Assembly: GCA_964434105.1 (NCBI GenBank)
Contig: CAYSTJ010000021.1
Span: forward strand, 1-64,000
Origin: CAYNST01 sp964434105
Lineage (GTDB): Bacteria > Pseudomonadota > Gammaproteobacteria > Pseudomonadales > Cellvibrionaceae
Reading direction: 5' to 3'
DNA: 64,000 nt
The notes under the pieces were generated by a model. That model was not told the DNA's origin and ran no database searches. It was given only the letters and a program-made list of their open reading frames with translations. Shown in pieces: positions 52,836 through 61,604 of the stretch. Each line of letters opens with the position of its first letter. The stretch's first letter is position 1. The translations under genes were made by a program, and so were the position numbers.

Positions 52836-53927
52836 TCATACGCTTCTTGTAGCACCATTTATAAACCGCCGCCGACTCCATCTCACAAATCGCCATGACC
52901 GTCGCATAAGTAACTGATAGGACATCACAAATACCACCACTCCCATCATTGACATCACCTGTACGTCCGCCGCATCGGACCTGGCAACCACAATACCAAT
53001 CACCACAAGTATACTCTGCACACCCACCAGGACCGCCAGACACTGCATGGGTTTAAGCCCTGCCCGCATAAAAATGTGATGTATATGCGTGCGATCGGGG
53101 GCGACGGGTGATTTGCCTCGCTTGAGACGGCGGTACATGAGGGTGAACATGTCGGTCATGGGGAAGAGTACGAACCAGATGGCGGCGGCTGGCTTGAATG
53201 CGACGTTTTCGCCCTGGGAGCCGGAAATCAGTAGTACGCCGATCGCCAGGCCCAACAGCATGCTGCCAGCGTCGCCCATAAATACCTTGGCCAGGGTGCG
53301 GTCTTTGCTGGGTTTGCCCCATATGTTGAAGATCAGGAATGCCAGCAGGCCGCCGATATAAATAATGCAAAGGGTGGCTATGTTCTGATGTCCCGCGCCG
53401 GCAAACAGTACGAACAGGCCCAGCAGCGTAACGACGCTCAGCGAACCGATCAGCCCGTCCACGCCGTCCAGCATATTGAACGCATTGATAACACCGACCA
53501 GCGACAGTATGGCAAGCGGGTAGCCGAGCCAGCCCACGCGAATGTCGCCTATTCCCAGCAGGTCACCGAAATTGGCGAGATATATATTCAACCCGTAAAC
53601 AAATATTGCCGCGACCAGTACCTGCCCGACCAGACGCAGACGTGCGCTGATGTCATAGCGATCGTCGATCGCGCCGAGGAATACAATAAACCCGCCGCCA
53701 ATCATAAAAAGGCGGATAAAGGTCGGCTGTTCAAGAAATACGTAGCCGGTCAGAAACGTTCCGATAAATATGGAAATCCCGCCTATCAGCGGAATCAACC
53801 CCTCATGCCTCTTACGCCCCCCGGGCTTATCAACCAGTTCCAGCCAGTACGCTACCGGTTGCAGCATTTTTACCATAGCGGCCGTCAACGCAAATGCCAC
53901 TATTAAAACCCCCAAGCTCAAATCCAT
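52836..53927 (-). CDS. undecaprenyl-phosphate GlcNAc-1-phosphate transferase, WecA/MraY family
   Basis: 363 aa, about 11 membrane helices. Family motifs: LVDKPGGRKRHEGLIPLIGG, FLGAIDDRYDISARLRL, INAFNMLDGVDGLIG, VFMGDAGSMLLGL and the substrate loop PDRTHIHHIFMRAG. It puts the first sugar phosphate on undecaprenyl phosphate, starting repeat-unit synthesis. The ATG at 53927 has AGGAG 6 bases upstream. Base composition returns to the genome average here, so this gene and manC look ancestral compared with the AT-rich distal genes. The 165 bases to wzz hold no gene. Confidence 0.88.
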   Translation of the reverse strand: MDLSLGVLIVAFALTAAMVKMLQPVAYWLELVDKPGGRKRHEGLIPLIGGISIFIGTFLTGYVFLEQPTFIRLFMIGGGFIVFLGAIDDRYDISARLRLVGQVLVAAIFVYGLNIYLANFGDLLGIGDIRVGWLGYPLAILSLVGVINAFNMLDGVDGLIGSLSVVTLLGLFVLFAGAGHQNIATLCIIYIGGLLAFLIFNIWGKPSKDRTLAKVFMGDAGSMLLGLAIGVLLISGSQGENVAFKPAAAIWFVLFPMTDMFTLMYRRLKRGKSPVAPDRTHIHHIFMRAGLKPMQCLAVLVGVQSILVVIGIVVARSDAADVQVMSMMGVVVFVMSYQLLMRRSWRFVRWSRRRFINGATRSV

Positions 53928-54188
53928 ATAAGACTCCTTCAAATCTGCATCATCGAACCACTAAAAACATTCCCGGCCTTCATAATGGCTTCATAAAGCG
54001 TTGGTATTCTCTGCATACACTGCTTAAGCCTCTTTCCGGTTACCGCCTCTGCGGGTGTTCTTAACTGCTCATTTCGCTATACATGGCCAGGATATTCAGA
54101 CAAAACCTGACCGCCACTGATTGCGCACTCATGTAGATAATCGCGTCAGCTTTTGTGATATTGATCTTGTTTTTATAATTTGCTCAGA

Positions 54189-55592
54189 TTATGTGCGGCC
54201 AAAGTCATCTTCAAATCGAACTATGTCATCCTCGTTGAGATAACTGCCGCTGGCGACTTCCACCAGGCGCAAAGGAATCTTGCCCGGGTTGGATAGCCGG
54301 TGTTTCTCTCCCAGCGGAATATATACGGACTGGTTTTCAGTCAGTACTAATTTTTCTTCGCCTTTGCGCACTTCCGCTGTACCTGCCACGACAACCCAAT
54401 GTTCCGCTCTATGGTGGTGCATCTGAAACGACAGGCTTGCTCCGGGTCGAACCCGTATGCACTTGACCTGGTAACGGTCACCTGTGTCGATCAGGTCATA
54501 ACTGCCCCAGGGCCTGTGTACTTCCCGGTGGGCTATGTATTCGCTACGTTTTTCGCGCTTTAACTGCTCAACTATTTTCTTTACATCCTGCGCACAATCT
54601 TTGTGAGCCACCAGCACACTGTCCGCGGTCTCCACAACAATCAAATCCTCGACACCGACCATGGCCACCAGTCGGCCTTCGCTATTGATATAGCAATTGC
54701 GGCTTTCCTGTGCGATAACGTCACCGATCAGCGCATTCCCCTGACTGTCCCTATCGCTGACTTCCCATAAGGCCCGCCAGTCACCCACATCGCTCCAACC
54801 TGCGTCGAGCGGTACCATGTAGGCTTCGGCCGTCTTTTCCATTACCGCGTAATCAACGGATTCGTCCTTGCACTGCGCAAACGCGGACTTATCCAGACGG
54901 AAAAAGTCCAGATCCCGTATGCCCAGATCCAGCGCTTTGCGACAGGATTCCAACATGGCCGGACAGAACTTTTCCATCTCCTGCAACAGTTGCCCGACTG
55001 GAAACACGAACATGCCACTGTTCCAGTAGTAGCCCCCGCCTTGCAGATACTGTTCTGCCGTAGAGCGGTCGGGCTTTTCGACAAATGCCTGCACCGGCAC
55101 CGCCTGGCCATCGACCGGTTTCGCCTTCAGGTATCCGTAGCCGGTCTCGGGGCGGTCCGGCACTATGCCGAAGGTCACCAGTCTATTTTCCTGTGCCGCC
55201 GCAATCGCGGTTTGCAATGCTGCATCCAGCGCGGCCTGCCGTTTGATCAGATGGTCCGCTGCAAACACAGCTATTACCGCCTGAGGATCAATTGCCTGGG
55301 CGCGCAATGCCGCTACAGCAATGGCCGGCGCCGTGTTGCGGGCCACCGGTTCCAGAATAATCTCGGCCGGCACGTCGATCTGCCGCAACTGATCAGCTAC
55401 CATAAACCGCTGCTCATCGTTGCAGATCACAATGGGCGTACCGTCAAACCTGGTCAGCCGCAATATCGTGTGCTGCAGCATGGTATGTTCACCATAGAGC
55501 CGATGGAGTTGTTTGGGGTAGTGGTGCCGGGATTTTGGCCATAGGCGGCTGCCACTTCCTCCAGATAAAACCACGGGTATGACGATAGACAT
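54189..55592 (-). CDS. manC: mannose-1-phosphate guanylyltransferase / mannose-6-phosphate isomerase
   Basis: 467-aa bifunctional type II enzyme: N-terminal GDP-mannose pyrophosphorylase (LSGGSGSRLWPKS at 9-21, FVEKPDRSTAEQYL, WNSGMFVF) and a C-terminal cupin isomerase domain (RPWGSYDLID, RVRPGASLSFQMHHHRAEHWVVVAG in motif pieces, YIPLGEKHRL). It supplies GDP-mannose for surface polysaccharide. It stands apart from wecA by 261 bases with no gene in between. Confidence 0.93.
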   Translation of the reverse strand: MSIVIPVVLSGGSGSRLWPKSRHHYPKQLHRLYGEHTMLQHTILRLTRFDGTPIVICNDEQRFMVADQLRQIDVPAEIILEPVARNTAPAIAVAALRAQAIDPQAVIAVFAADHLIKRQAALDAALQTAIAAAQENRLVTFGIVPDRPETGYGYLKAKPVDGQAVPVQAFVEKPDRSTAEQYLQGGGYYWNSGMFVFPVGQLLQEMEKFCPAMLESCRKALDLGIRDLDFFRLDKSAFAQCKDESVDYAVMEKTAEAYMVPLDAGWSDVGDWRALWEVSDRDSQGNALIGDVIAQESRNCYINSEGRLVAMVGVEDLIVVETADSVLVAHKDCAQDVKKIVEQLKREKRSEYIAHREVHRPWGSYDLIDTGDRYQVKCIRVRPGASLSFQMHHHRAEHWVVVAGTAEVRKGEEKLVLTENQSVYIPLGEKHRLSNPGKIPLRLVEVASGSYLNEDDIVRFEDDFGRT

Positions 55593-55919
55593 ACGGGGCG
55601 CTCGGTCCTTCTATGTTTATTGATCAATTGCTTAGCGGTCGGGAATAATACCGAAACGTTTCTTAATGGGAGTTGAATACGGCGGTGGGTGCGCTTCTTC
55701 TACAACAGCCCTGCAAGATGCGGATTATAGATGAGTCGGCGGGAAATCTCAGTACTTATCACCAATGAAAATGTTATTTTTTGTAGGTACATTGATCGCC
55801 ACTGTCGCAAAATGGCGACACAACCATGTCCCGCCAATCGTAAAAATGGATGTTTCGGACGCACATTCACACTGACATTTCCCGCGTCGAAAGTGTGTCG
55901 ACAATGGCCTAATGGCGGG
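55593..55919. other. intergenic region between ihfB and manC with an 18-bp palindrome
   Basis: 327 bases without a supported gene. The clearest feature is the perfect interrupted palindrome TGTCGC-N6-GCGACA at 55803-55820, about 210 bases upstream of the manC start; it has the form of a dimeric regulator's operator. No matching consensus is known to me. Confidence 0.45.
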
Positions 55920-56210
55920 CTAGCGCTTCAAGCCGTCATTCACTCTGTCACGCAATTCCTTGCCCGGTTTGAAATGGGGTACATGCTTGCCGTCGAGGCT
56001 GACTGGCTCGCCGGTCTTGGGATTGCGGCCTATGCGGGGTTCACGGTAGTGCACTGAAAAGCTGCCAAAGCCGCGAATTTCTATACGTTCGCAGGCTGCG
56101 AGGCTTTGCGACATGTACTCAATAACCAGCTTGACGGCCAGCTCAATGTCTTTTGGCGATAGCTGATCCTGACTCTCGGCTATGCGTTCGATTAATTCAG
56201 ATTTAGTCAC
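55920..56210 (-). CDS. ihfB: integration host factor subunit beta
   Basis: 96-aa DNABII protein: MTKSELIERIAE start, EIRGFGSFSVHYREPRIGRNPKTGE (the DNA-bending beta arm with the Pro tip, in pieces) and VPHFKPGKELRDRVN. Beta rather than alpha is indicated by the start and by ACERIEIRGFGSF. IHF assists sigma54 promoters by bending DNA. ihfB usually follows rpsA; here rpsA is absent, but the link between ihfB and a wzz/O-antigen locus matches P. aeruginosa. Confidence 0.95.
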   Translation of the reverse strand: MTKSELIERIAESQDQLSPKDIELAVKLVIEYMSQSLAACERIEIRGFGSFSVHYREPRIGRNPKTGEPVSLDGKHVPHFKPGKELRDRVNDGLKR

Positions 56211-56441
56211 AGCTGCGCCTCTCCATATTGGGTGAATGGCCGGTCAGAAGTGCCGGGTAATGCCGAAATGCCCCAGCTGCTGCACTTACCGTGCAAGTCG
56301 TTGTTATACAACATATTTCTATCAAATGATAGAGACAATGTCTGCATTTCGTATGAAAAAAGCGGTTTCAGCCGCCGAAAAGGCGTTTTGAAGGGATAAA
56401 CGGACGGAGAACAGGGACGAAATGGGAGACGGGGAATAAAT

Positions 56442-56462
56442 CGGGGCGCGCGCGGCGCCCCG
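56442..56462 (-). terminator. terminator downstream of ilvC
   Basis: Perfect 8-bp GC stem (CGGGGCGC/GCGCCCCG) with a 5-base loop, seven bases after the ilvC stop. On the minus strand it is followed by ATTTATT, a broken T-run; on the plus strand by AAAAAAT. Works most plausibly as the ilvC terminator. Confidence 0.6.
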
Positions 56463-56468
56463 AAAAAA

Positions 56469-57485
56469 TCAGTTCTTGTCTTTATCAATGATTTTGTTGG
56501 ACTCGATCCACGGCATCATGCCGCGCAGCCGGCCCCCGACGACTTCGATGGGGTGCGCTGCGTTGTTGCGACGCCAGGCCGTCATGGATGGATAGTTGCT
56601 GGCACCTTCCATAATGAAGTTTTTGGCATATTCACCATTCTGGATATCTTTGAGCGCCTGCCGCATGGCTGCCCGGCTTTCGTCATTGATAATCTTGGGC
56701 CCGGTGACATATTCGCCGTATTCCGCGTTATTGGAAATGGAATAGTTCATGTTGGCGATGCCGCCTTCGTACATCAGGTCAACAATCAGCTTGAGTTCGT
56801 GCAGGCACTCGAAGTATGCCATTTCCGGCTCGTACCCGGCCTCCACCAGCGTTTCAAAACCGGCTTTTACCAGTTCGACGCAGCCACCGCAGAGTACGGC
56901 CTGCTCACCAAACAGGTCGGTTTCGGTTTCGTCTTTGAACGTGGTTTCAATAATACCGGTACGGCCGCCACCGATTGCGCTGGCGTAGGACAGCGCCAGG
57001 TCTTTGGCTTTACCGCTGGCATTCTGGAAGATGGCGATCAGGTCCGGAATACCGCCGCCTTTGACGAATTCGGAACGTACGGTGTGGCCCGGTGCCTTGG
57101 GCGCAATCATGATGACGTCCAGATCGGCACGCGGCACAACCTGGTTGTAATGAATGGCGAAACCGTGGGCAAACGCCAGGGTGGCGCCCTGCTTCAGGTT
57201 GGGCTCGATCTCGTCTTTATAGAGGCTTGACTGAAACTCGTCGGGAGTGAGGATCATCACGACATCAGCTTCGGCAACTGCTTTGTCGACCGGCTGTACT
57301 TTGAGACCGGAATTCTCGGCTTTTTTAACCGAGCCGGAACCTGTACGCAAGCCCACGATCACGTTAACGCCGGAATCTTTCAGGTTGTTGGCGTGAGCGT
57401 GTCCTTGAGAGCCATAACCGATAATGGCAACGGTCTTGTTTTTGATGAGGGAAATATCACAGTCTTTATCGTAATAAACTTGCAT
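56469..57485 (-). CDS. ilvC: ketol-acid reductoisomerase (class I)
   Basis: 338 aa: NADPH-binding GYGSQGHAHANNLKDSGV near 25-42, the IAPKAPGHTVRSEF segment, and the Mg-binding helical knot (DLFGEQAVLCGG, ECLHELKLIVDLMYEGGI, EYGEYVTGPKII). It converts acetolactate/acetohydroxybutyrate in valine, leucine and isoleucine synthesis. Divergent from ilvY, its probable activator. Confidence 0.97.
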   Translation of the reverse strand: MQVYYDKDCDISLIKNKTVAIIGYGSQGHAHANNLKDSGVNVIVGLRTGSGSVKKAENSGLKVQPVDKAVAEADVVMILTPDEFQSSLYKDEIEPNLKQGATLAFAHGFAIHYNQVVPRADLDVIMIAPKAPGHTVRSEFVKGGGIPDLIAIFQNASGKAKDLALSYASAIGGGRTGIIETTFKDETETDLFGEQAVLCGGCVELVKAGFETLVEAGYEPEMAYFECLHELKLIVDLMYEGGIANMNYSISNNAEYGEYVTGPKIINDESRAAMRQALKDIQNGEYAKNFIMEGASNYPSMTAWRRNNAAHPIEVVGGRLRGMMPWIESNKIIDKDKN

Positions 57486-57651
57486 GACGGAACCTTTAAA
57501 GTTAATGGACGCCCGTTGACGCAGCGACCTGGAAGAAAGCGGCCAGGTACCAGACCACTGGCCCGGCAGCCTGTGCGCGTTATTCTAGGTGAGACGCAGC
57601 ATTCAGTAAAATGATATATTTAAAACTTATTGTTGCAGAATATGAAACGTT
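57486..57651. promoter_or_regulatory. ilvC-ilvY divergent control region
   Basis: 166 bases between two divergent starts. In enterobacteria IlvY binds tandem operators here and activates ilvC when acetolactate or acetohydroxybutyrate is present. The AT-rich stretch at 57605-57650 (ATGATATATTTAAAAC and following) is the likely promoter zone; the operators themselves could not be assigned. Confidence 0.45.
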
Positions 57652-58521
57652 ATGGATCTGTCCCAGCTCACCCTGTTTATTGCGCTTGCCGAAACCCTGC
57701 ATTTCAATCGGGCGGCAAATGCCTGTCACGTCAGCCCCTCGACACTGAGCCGGTGTATCCGGCAGCTGGAAGAACAGGTGAACGCTCCCCTGTTTGAACG
57801 CAGCAACCGCCGTGTGGCGCTAACCCGTCAGGGCATCCGCTTTCTGGCTTTTGCGCGGGAGACGGTCGAACACTGGTCTTCGCTGCAAAGTGATCTGCAG
57901 TCCGAATCGGGCAAACTGCAAGGGTCGCTGAGTCTGTACTGCTCGGTGACCGCCAGTTACAGCTTTCTTTACGACATCCTGACAGATTTCCGACAGCGCC
58001 ATCCGCTGATTGAAATCAAGCTACACACCGGGGATCCGGCGCTGGCTATCGAACGCGTGGCTGCCGGCACAGAGGATATTGCCATTGCTGCGCGGCAGGA
58101 TCATATGCCCCAAAGCCTGGGGTTCAAGCGTATCGCGGTTTCACCGCTGATCCTGATTCAGCCGCGTGCCAGTCAATGGTTCAGCAAAACGCCACAGGAC
58201 AACAGTGACTACTGGCAGAGCGTGCCGTTTATTCTGTCGGAACGCGGCGTGGCACGGGAGCGGTTGAACGCGTGGTTTCGGCGCAAACGCATTTCCCCTA
58301 CTATTTATGCCCAGGTTGCCGGGCACGAGGCGATTGTGAGCATGGTGAGCCTGGGATTTGGTATTGGGCTGATCCCGCAAATTGTGCTGGATAACAGTCC
58401 ACTGACAAATGAAGTCAGGCCCCTGCCGCTGCAACCGGGCCTTAAACCCTATGAAGTGGGCCTGTGCGTGCTTAATCGCAAATTAAAAAGCCCGCTGGTG
58501 CGGGCTTTTTGGGAGGGATAA
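57652..58521 (+). CDS. ilvY: LysR-type regulator IlvY
   Basis: 289 aa: N-terminal winged HTH (LSQLTLFIALAETLHFNRAANACHVSPSTLSRCIRQLEEQ in pieces) and a C-terminal LysR substrate domain. Start and placement divergent from ilvC identify it as IlvY. Its last codons are formed by the terminator hairpin at 58485-58510. Confidence 0.9.
   Translation: MDLSQLTLFIALAETLHFNRAANACHVSPSTLSRCIRQLEEQVNAPLFERSNRRVALTRQGIRFLAFARETVEHWSSLQSDLQSESGKLQGSLSLYCSVTASYSFLYDILTDFRQRHPLIEIKLHTGDPALAIERVAAGTEDIAIAARQDHMPQSLGFKRIAVSPLILIQPRASQWFSKTPQDNSDYWQSVPFILSERGVARERLNAWFRRKRISPTIYAQVAGHEAIVSMVSLGFGIGLIPQIVLDNSPLTNEVRPLPLQPGLKPYEVGLCVLNRKLKSPLVRAFWEG
58485..58510 (+). terminator. bidirectional terminator overlapping the 3' coding end of ilvY
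   Basis: AAAAAGCCCGC-TGGT-GCGGGCTTTTT: a 6-bp GC stem extended by A5/T5 on both sides, so it can act on both strands. It serves ilvY (+) and the convergent hflC (-), whose stop is at 58544. It lies wholly inside the ilvY reading frame (stop at 58519-58521). Confidence 0.85.
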
Positions 58522-58543
58522 CACAGGGCCGGGATCAGCGACG

Positions 58544-59485
58544 TTATTGTCGTTCGGTTTTTTCCAGATACCGGAAAATATCCGAGTCGGACCGTATCAT
58601 CAAGGTTGCATTCTGACCCAGGGCCTTATAGGTATCCAGCGTCCGGGTAAATGCATAAAACTCGGGATCGGCGCCAAAGGCTTCACCATAAATCCGTATG
58701 GCTTCGGCATCGGCGTCGCCCCGGATTTCTTCGGCCTTCCGTGCTGCTTCGGAGTTGATCCGCCGCAGTTCACGCTCCATTTCACCGGTTATTTCCAGGC
58801 TTCGCCCTTGCCCTTCCGCGCGAAAACGTTCGGCGATCGCCTGTCGTTCGGAAATCATGCGGTTTTCCACCTGGCGGCGTACAGAATCAATATAATTGAT
58901 ACGCTTAATACGCACATCCTGCAGATCAATGCCCAGTTCAGGCATTAATCGCGACGCGCTCTTGAGGATTTCGGCTTCCAGCCGTTCACGGCCCAGTTTG
59001 GGCCGCTTGGTCAGTGCGACGTCATCGCGCTCCTGTTCAATCTCATCCAGCTCTTCGACATCAACGCTCCAGTCGCCGGAGCGAACGATTTCTTCCAGTT
59101 CTGTGCCGGAAACAATATCGCGCACGACCGAATCTATAATATCGTCAAGCCTGTTGCGGCCACCACGTTCATCACGGACGGCGCGCAGGAACTGCAGCGG
59201 ATCGACAATGCGCCAGCGGGCAGTCGTATCAACCTGAATGAATTCCCGCCCCAGGGTCGGAATCTGCGTGACGTCACCATCCCATATCAACAGACGTCGG
59301 TCATAACGGCGCACCTCCTGTACGAAAGGAAGCTTCCAGTGCAGCCCTGGCTCACTGATAACGTCACCCTGCGGTTCACCAAACTGCACAATGATAGCCT
59401 GCTCGGCCTCATCAACAACAAACGCAGACGAGAAGGCCGTGATAGCCAGGCCGATTACCACGATTAATGCGATTCCGGATTTCAT
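58544..59485 (-). CDS. hflC: HflC-like membrane protease modulator
   Basis: 313-aa SPFH/prohibitin-domain protein: N-terminal membrane anchor (about 4-22), VDEAEQAIIVQFGEPQGDVISEPGLHWKLPF in pieces, DTTARWRIVDPLQFLRAV, and a coiled-coil with SERQAIAERFRAEGQGRSLEI and GDADAEAIRIYGEAFG. HflC and HflK form a complex around FtsH. ATG overlaps the hflK stop. The usual neighbours hfq, hflX and purA are missing, so it could be a second HflKC set. Confidence 0.85.
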   Translation of the reverse strand: MKSGIALIVVIGLAITAFSSAFVVDEAEQAIIVQFGEPQGDVISEPGLHWKLPFVQEVRRYDRRLLIWDGDVTQIPTLGREFIQVDTTARWRIVDPLQFLRAVRDERGGRNRLDDIIDSVVRDIVSGTELEEIVRSGDWSVDVEELDEIEQERDDVALTKRPKLGRERLEAEILKSASRLMPELGIDLQDVRIKRINYIDSVRRQVENRMISERQAIAERFRAEGQGRSLEITGEMERELRRINSEAARKAEEIRGDADAEAIRIYGEAFGADPEFYAFTRTLDTYKALGQNATLMIRSDSDIFRYLEKTERQ

Positions 59486-60513
59486 CTGGTAGCCTCCTGT
59501 CTGTTTTCACGAATATTCATCATGGGCAGCGGGCCCACCTGATCTTCCTGTATCATTAATACCTGGCCGATATTCGGGAGTATTTCGGACATGGTCTCGA
59601 GATACAGCCTGGCCCGTGTGACCTCCGGTACAGTGGTGTATTCGCTCAACATCGCAGTGAAGCGCGCCGTCTCGCCGTATGCCCTGTTCACCCGCTCGGT
59701 AGCATAGCCCTGCGCTTCAGCGATCAGTCGCTGGGCTTCACCTTCGGCGCGTGGAATTTGCTGGTTGGCGCGCTTGGTGGCTTCGTTAATCATACGCTCA
59801 CGCTCCTGGCGCGCCTCATTCACTTCATTAAAGGCGGGTCGAACGGCTTGAGGCGGCACGACGTCCTGAAGCTCTACGGTGATGATGTGAATGCCCGAGT
59901 CATACATGTCCATGATGCTCTGCACTTCGTCGCGCACACCCTGAGCGATTTCCACCCTTCCTACCGTTAACACTTCTGACCCCAGGCGATTGCCGACGAC
60001 ACGCCGCATCACCGATTCGGAAATGTCGCGCAGGGTGGTGTCGGGTTCACGCTGCCGATAAAGGTATTTGATCGGGTCCTGAATGCGATACTGGACGACC
60101 CATTCCACATCGATCACGTTCAGATCGCCGGTCAACATCAAGGATTCTCCGGTAAAATCCTGATCCTTGTAACGCGTAGGCTCGTTGCCGAACTGGCTGG
60201 CGGAACGAAAACCGAATTCCTGCTTGAGCACCCTCGCCGATGCCACGCGCTCCACCTGATCAATGCCAAATGGCATTTTAAAGTGCAAGCCCGGATCGGT
60301 AATATCAACGACCGCACCAAAACGTTTTACCACCGCTTGCTGCTCCGGCTGCACGGTATAGAAAGCCGTGAAAACCGCCCATACCAGCAATAAAGCCACA
60401 GGCACCAGTATTAGCGGCACGTTGAATGACCCGAAGCTTTTTCGTAATTCCTTTAAATCCTGTTCGATGCTGCGTACATTGGACGTCGATCCCTGCCAGG
60501 GATTTTTGCTCAT
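59482..60513 (-). CDS. hflK: HflK-like membrane protease modulator
   Basis: 343 aa from the ATG at 60513 (MSKNPWQGS; GGAG 6 bases upstream); the open frame to 60711 runs into the neighbouring gene and is not used. N-terminal cytoplasmic part, membrane helix (about 38-58), SPFH domain (YTVQPEQQAVVKRFGAVVDI, PGLHFKMPFGIDQVE), and coiled coil ending in EGEAQRLIAEAQGYATERVNRA. The Gly-rich N-terminal stretch of classical HflK is nearly absent. Forms a complex with HflC. Confidence 0.85.
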   Translation of the reverse strand: MSKNPWQGSTSNVRSIEQDLKELRKSFGSFNVPLILVPVALLLVWAVFTAFYTVQPEQQAVVKRFGAVVDITDPGLHFKMPFGIDQVERVASARVLKQEFGFRSASQFGNEPTRYKDQDFTGESLMLTGDLNVIDVEWVVQYRIQDPIKYLYRQREPDTTLRDISESVMRRVVGNRLGSEVLTVGRVEIAQGVRDEVQSIMDMYDSGIHIITVELQDVVPPQAVRPAFNEVNEARQERERMINEATKRANQQIPRAEGEAQRLIAEAQGYATERVNRAYGETARFTAMLSEYTTVPEVTRARLYLETMSEILPNIGQVLMIQEDQVGPLPMMNIRENRQEATR

Positions 60514-60583
60514 GAGTATCTCCAGAAACCCGTAAAGAAAAGTGTCTGCACGATAACAGATCAGCCGGTCATTTGCGAAGCAT

Positions 60584-61309
60584 TCACACGATGGGCGCGG
60601 CGTTTGTGAGTATCTCGTCCACCCCCGCGCGCAGTGCCTCCCGCGTTTCAGTCGCGGTGTCCGGGAGGTAAGCCAGCACCCGCCCCGCCCGCTCGCGATA
60701 ACCCTGCACAATGCGGGGTTGCATCAGGTTAACGGTATGGAATCGCGGCGGCACGGCATAGGTGACACCGGATCTGACCCCTGCCAGAAAGCCCGTGCCG
60801 GACAGACAGGCCACCGCCGCACGCCGGCATTCCCACAGGCGCGCCATGCACAAGACTTCCGGCCGCTCCCGGCACAGAATTTTCTGGTGATTTGCCTGCC
60901 AGAACAGATAACGTACCTGCTGGGACAGAAAAGGCGCTGCCTGCGGCTGTCGCCACCATTGCAGCAGTGCGTCAACCGTGCGCACCGCAGACTCGGGCTT
61001 GATGTCGAAAATCCATCGGTATGATGCAAACTCCTCCAGAAACTGGTCAAAAAACAATAGCCGCTCACCGCCCCTGAGCACCATCTGCTCCAATGTCTTC
61101 CGGTTAACCTGTTCCACACGTAAAGGCACGCCGCATAGCCGCTCCAGCTGAGCATCATGCGACAGGACAATATGCCCATCTGCGGTGGTCCGCAGGTCGG
61201 TTTCGAGGTGTTCAAATCCCTCGGCGATGGCCGCGCGGAAGGATTCCCGGGTGTTCTCGGTGGCGTGCCGGCAAAAGCCCCGATGACTGATCCAAATCGG
61301 TGCGGTCAT
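60584..61309 (-). CDS. glycerophosphodiester phosphodiesterase
   Basis: 241-aa TIM-barrel GDPD: catalytic H9-R10 (ISHRG), metal ligands E36 and D38 (HLETDLRTTADG), catalytic H51-D52 (LSHDAQLERL) and IFDIKPE. Hydrolyses deacylated phospholipid headgroups to glycerol-3-phosphate. No signal peptide, so it is the cytosolic UgpQ type. It ends 70 bases before hflK begins. Confidence 0.88.
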   Translation of the reverse strand: MTAPIWISHRGFCRHATENTRESFRAAIAEGFEHLETDLRTTADGHIVLSHDAQLERLCGVPLRVEQVNRKTLEQMVLRGGERLLFFDQFLEEFASYRWIFDIKPESAVRTVDALLQWWRQPQAAPFLSQQVRYLFWQANHQKILCRERPEVLCMARLWECRRAAVACLSGTGFLAGVRSGVTYAVPPRFHTVNLMQPRIVQGYRERAGRVLAYLPDTATETREALRAGVDEILTNAAPIV

Positions 61310-61353
61310 ACGATGTCCTGAATCGGTAAAGTATTTACTATCGGATGGCAGCC

Positions 61354-61381
61354 AGTCCTTTGACAGGCTCAGGATGAGCGG
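61354..61381. repeat. REP-like dispersed motif
   Basis: AGTCCTTTGACAGGCTCAGG followed by ATGAGCGG is close to a sequence (CCTTCGACAGGCTCAGG...) found in intergenic regions of many proteobacteria. One copy was noticed in this window; it lies between the GDPD gene and the IS200-type element. Confidence 0.5.
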
Positions 61382-61537
61382 TAAGGATTTTCTAACCTTC
61401 GCTACCCTGGTCGATGTGGTTAGCCGTCATTTATGAGACTTTACCACCCCCTGCCGGGTAATACAGCATCCTCGGTCCGACCCTGCCTTCGCCGTCTACT
61501 AAACATCCGGGGCTCAAAGAACCCGGAATTGCCTTGT

Positions 61538-61582
61538 GCCCCCGCAAAGGGGGCGATGAGACCAGCCCTCTAAGAAGGCTGG
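61538..61582 (-). repeat. hairpins at the 3' side of the IS200-type tnpA
   Basis: Two hairpins lie within 70 bases after the tnpA stop: GCCCCC/GGGGGC with loop GCAAA (61538-61554) and CCAGCC/GGCTGG with a 9-base loop (61562-61582). Such structures mark the right end of IS200/IS605 elements, recognised by TnpA, and may also terminate tnpA transcription. Confidence 0.55.
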
Positions 61583-61604
61583 CCGGAGCTGCCCCAATGT
61601 CGGT

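Noticed and set aside
52741..53043. Possible frameshifted continuation of wecA
   Set aside because: The wecA frame is intact through its last membrane helix and basic tail; the other frame is Cys/Gly-rich noise.
60514..60711. Long N-terminal extension of hflK
   Set aside because: Overlaps the GDPD gene, has no ribosome site, and the ATG at 60513 has a clear GGAG.
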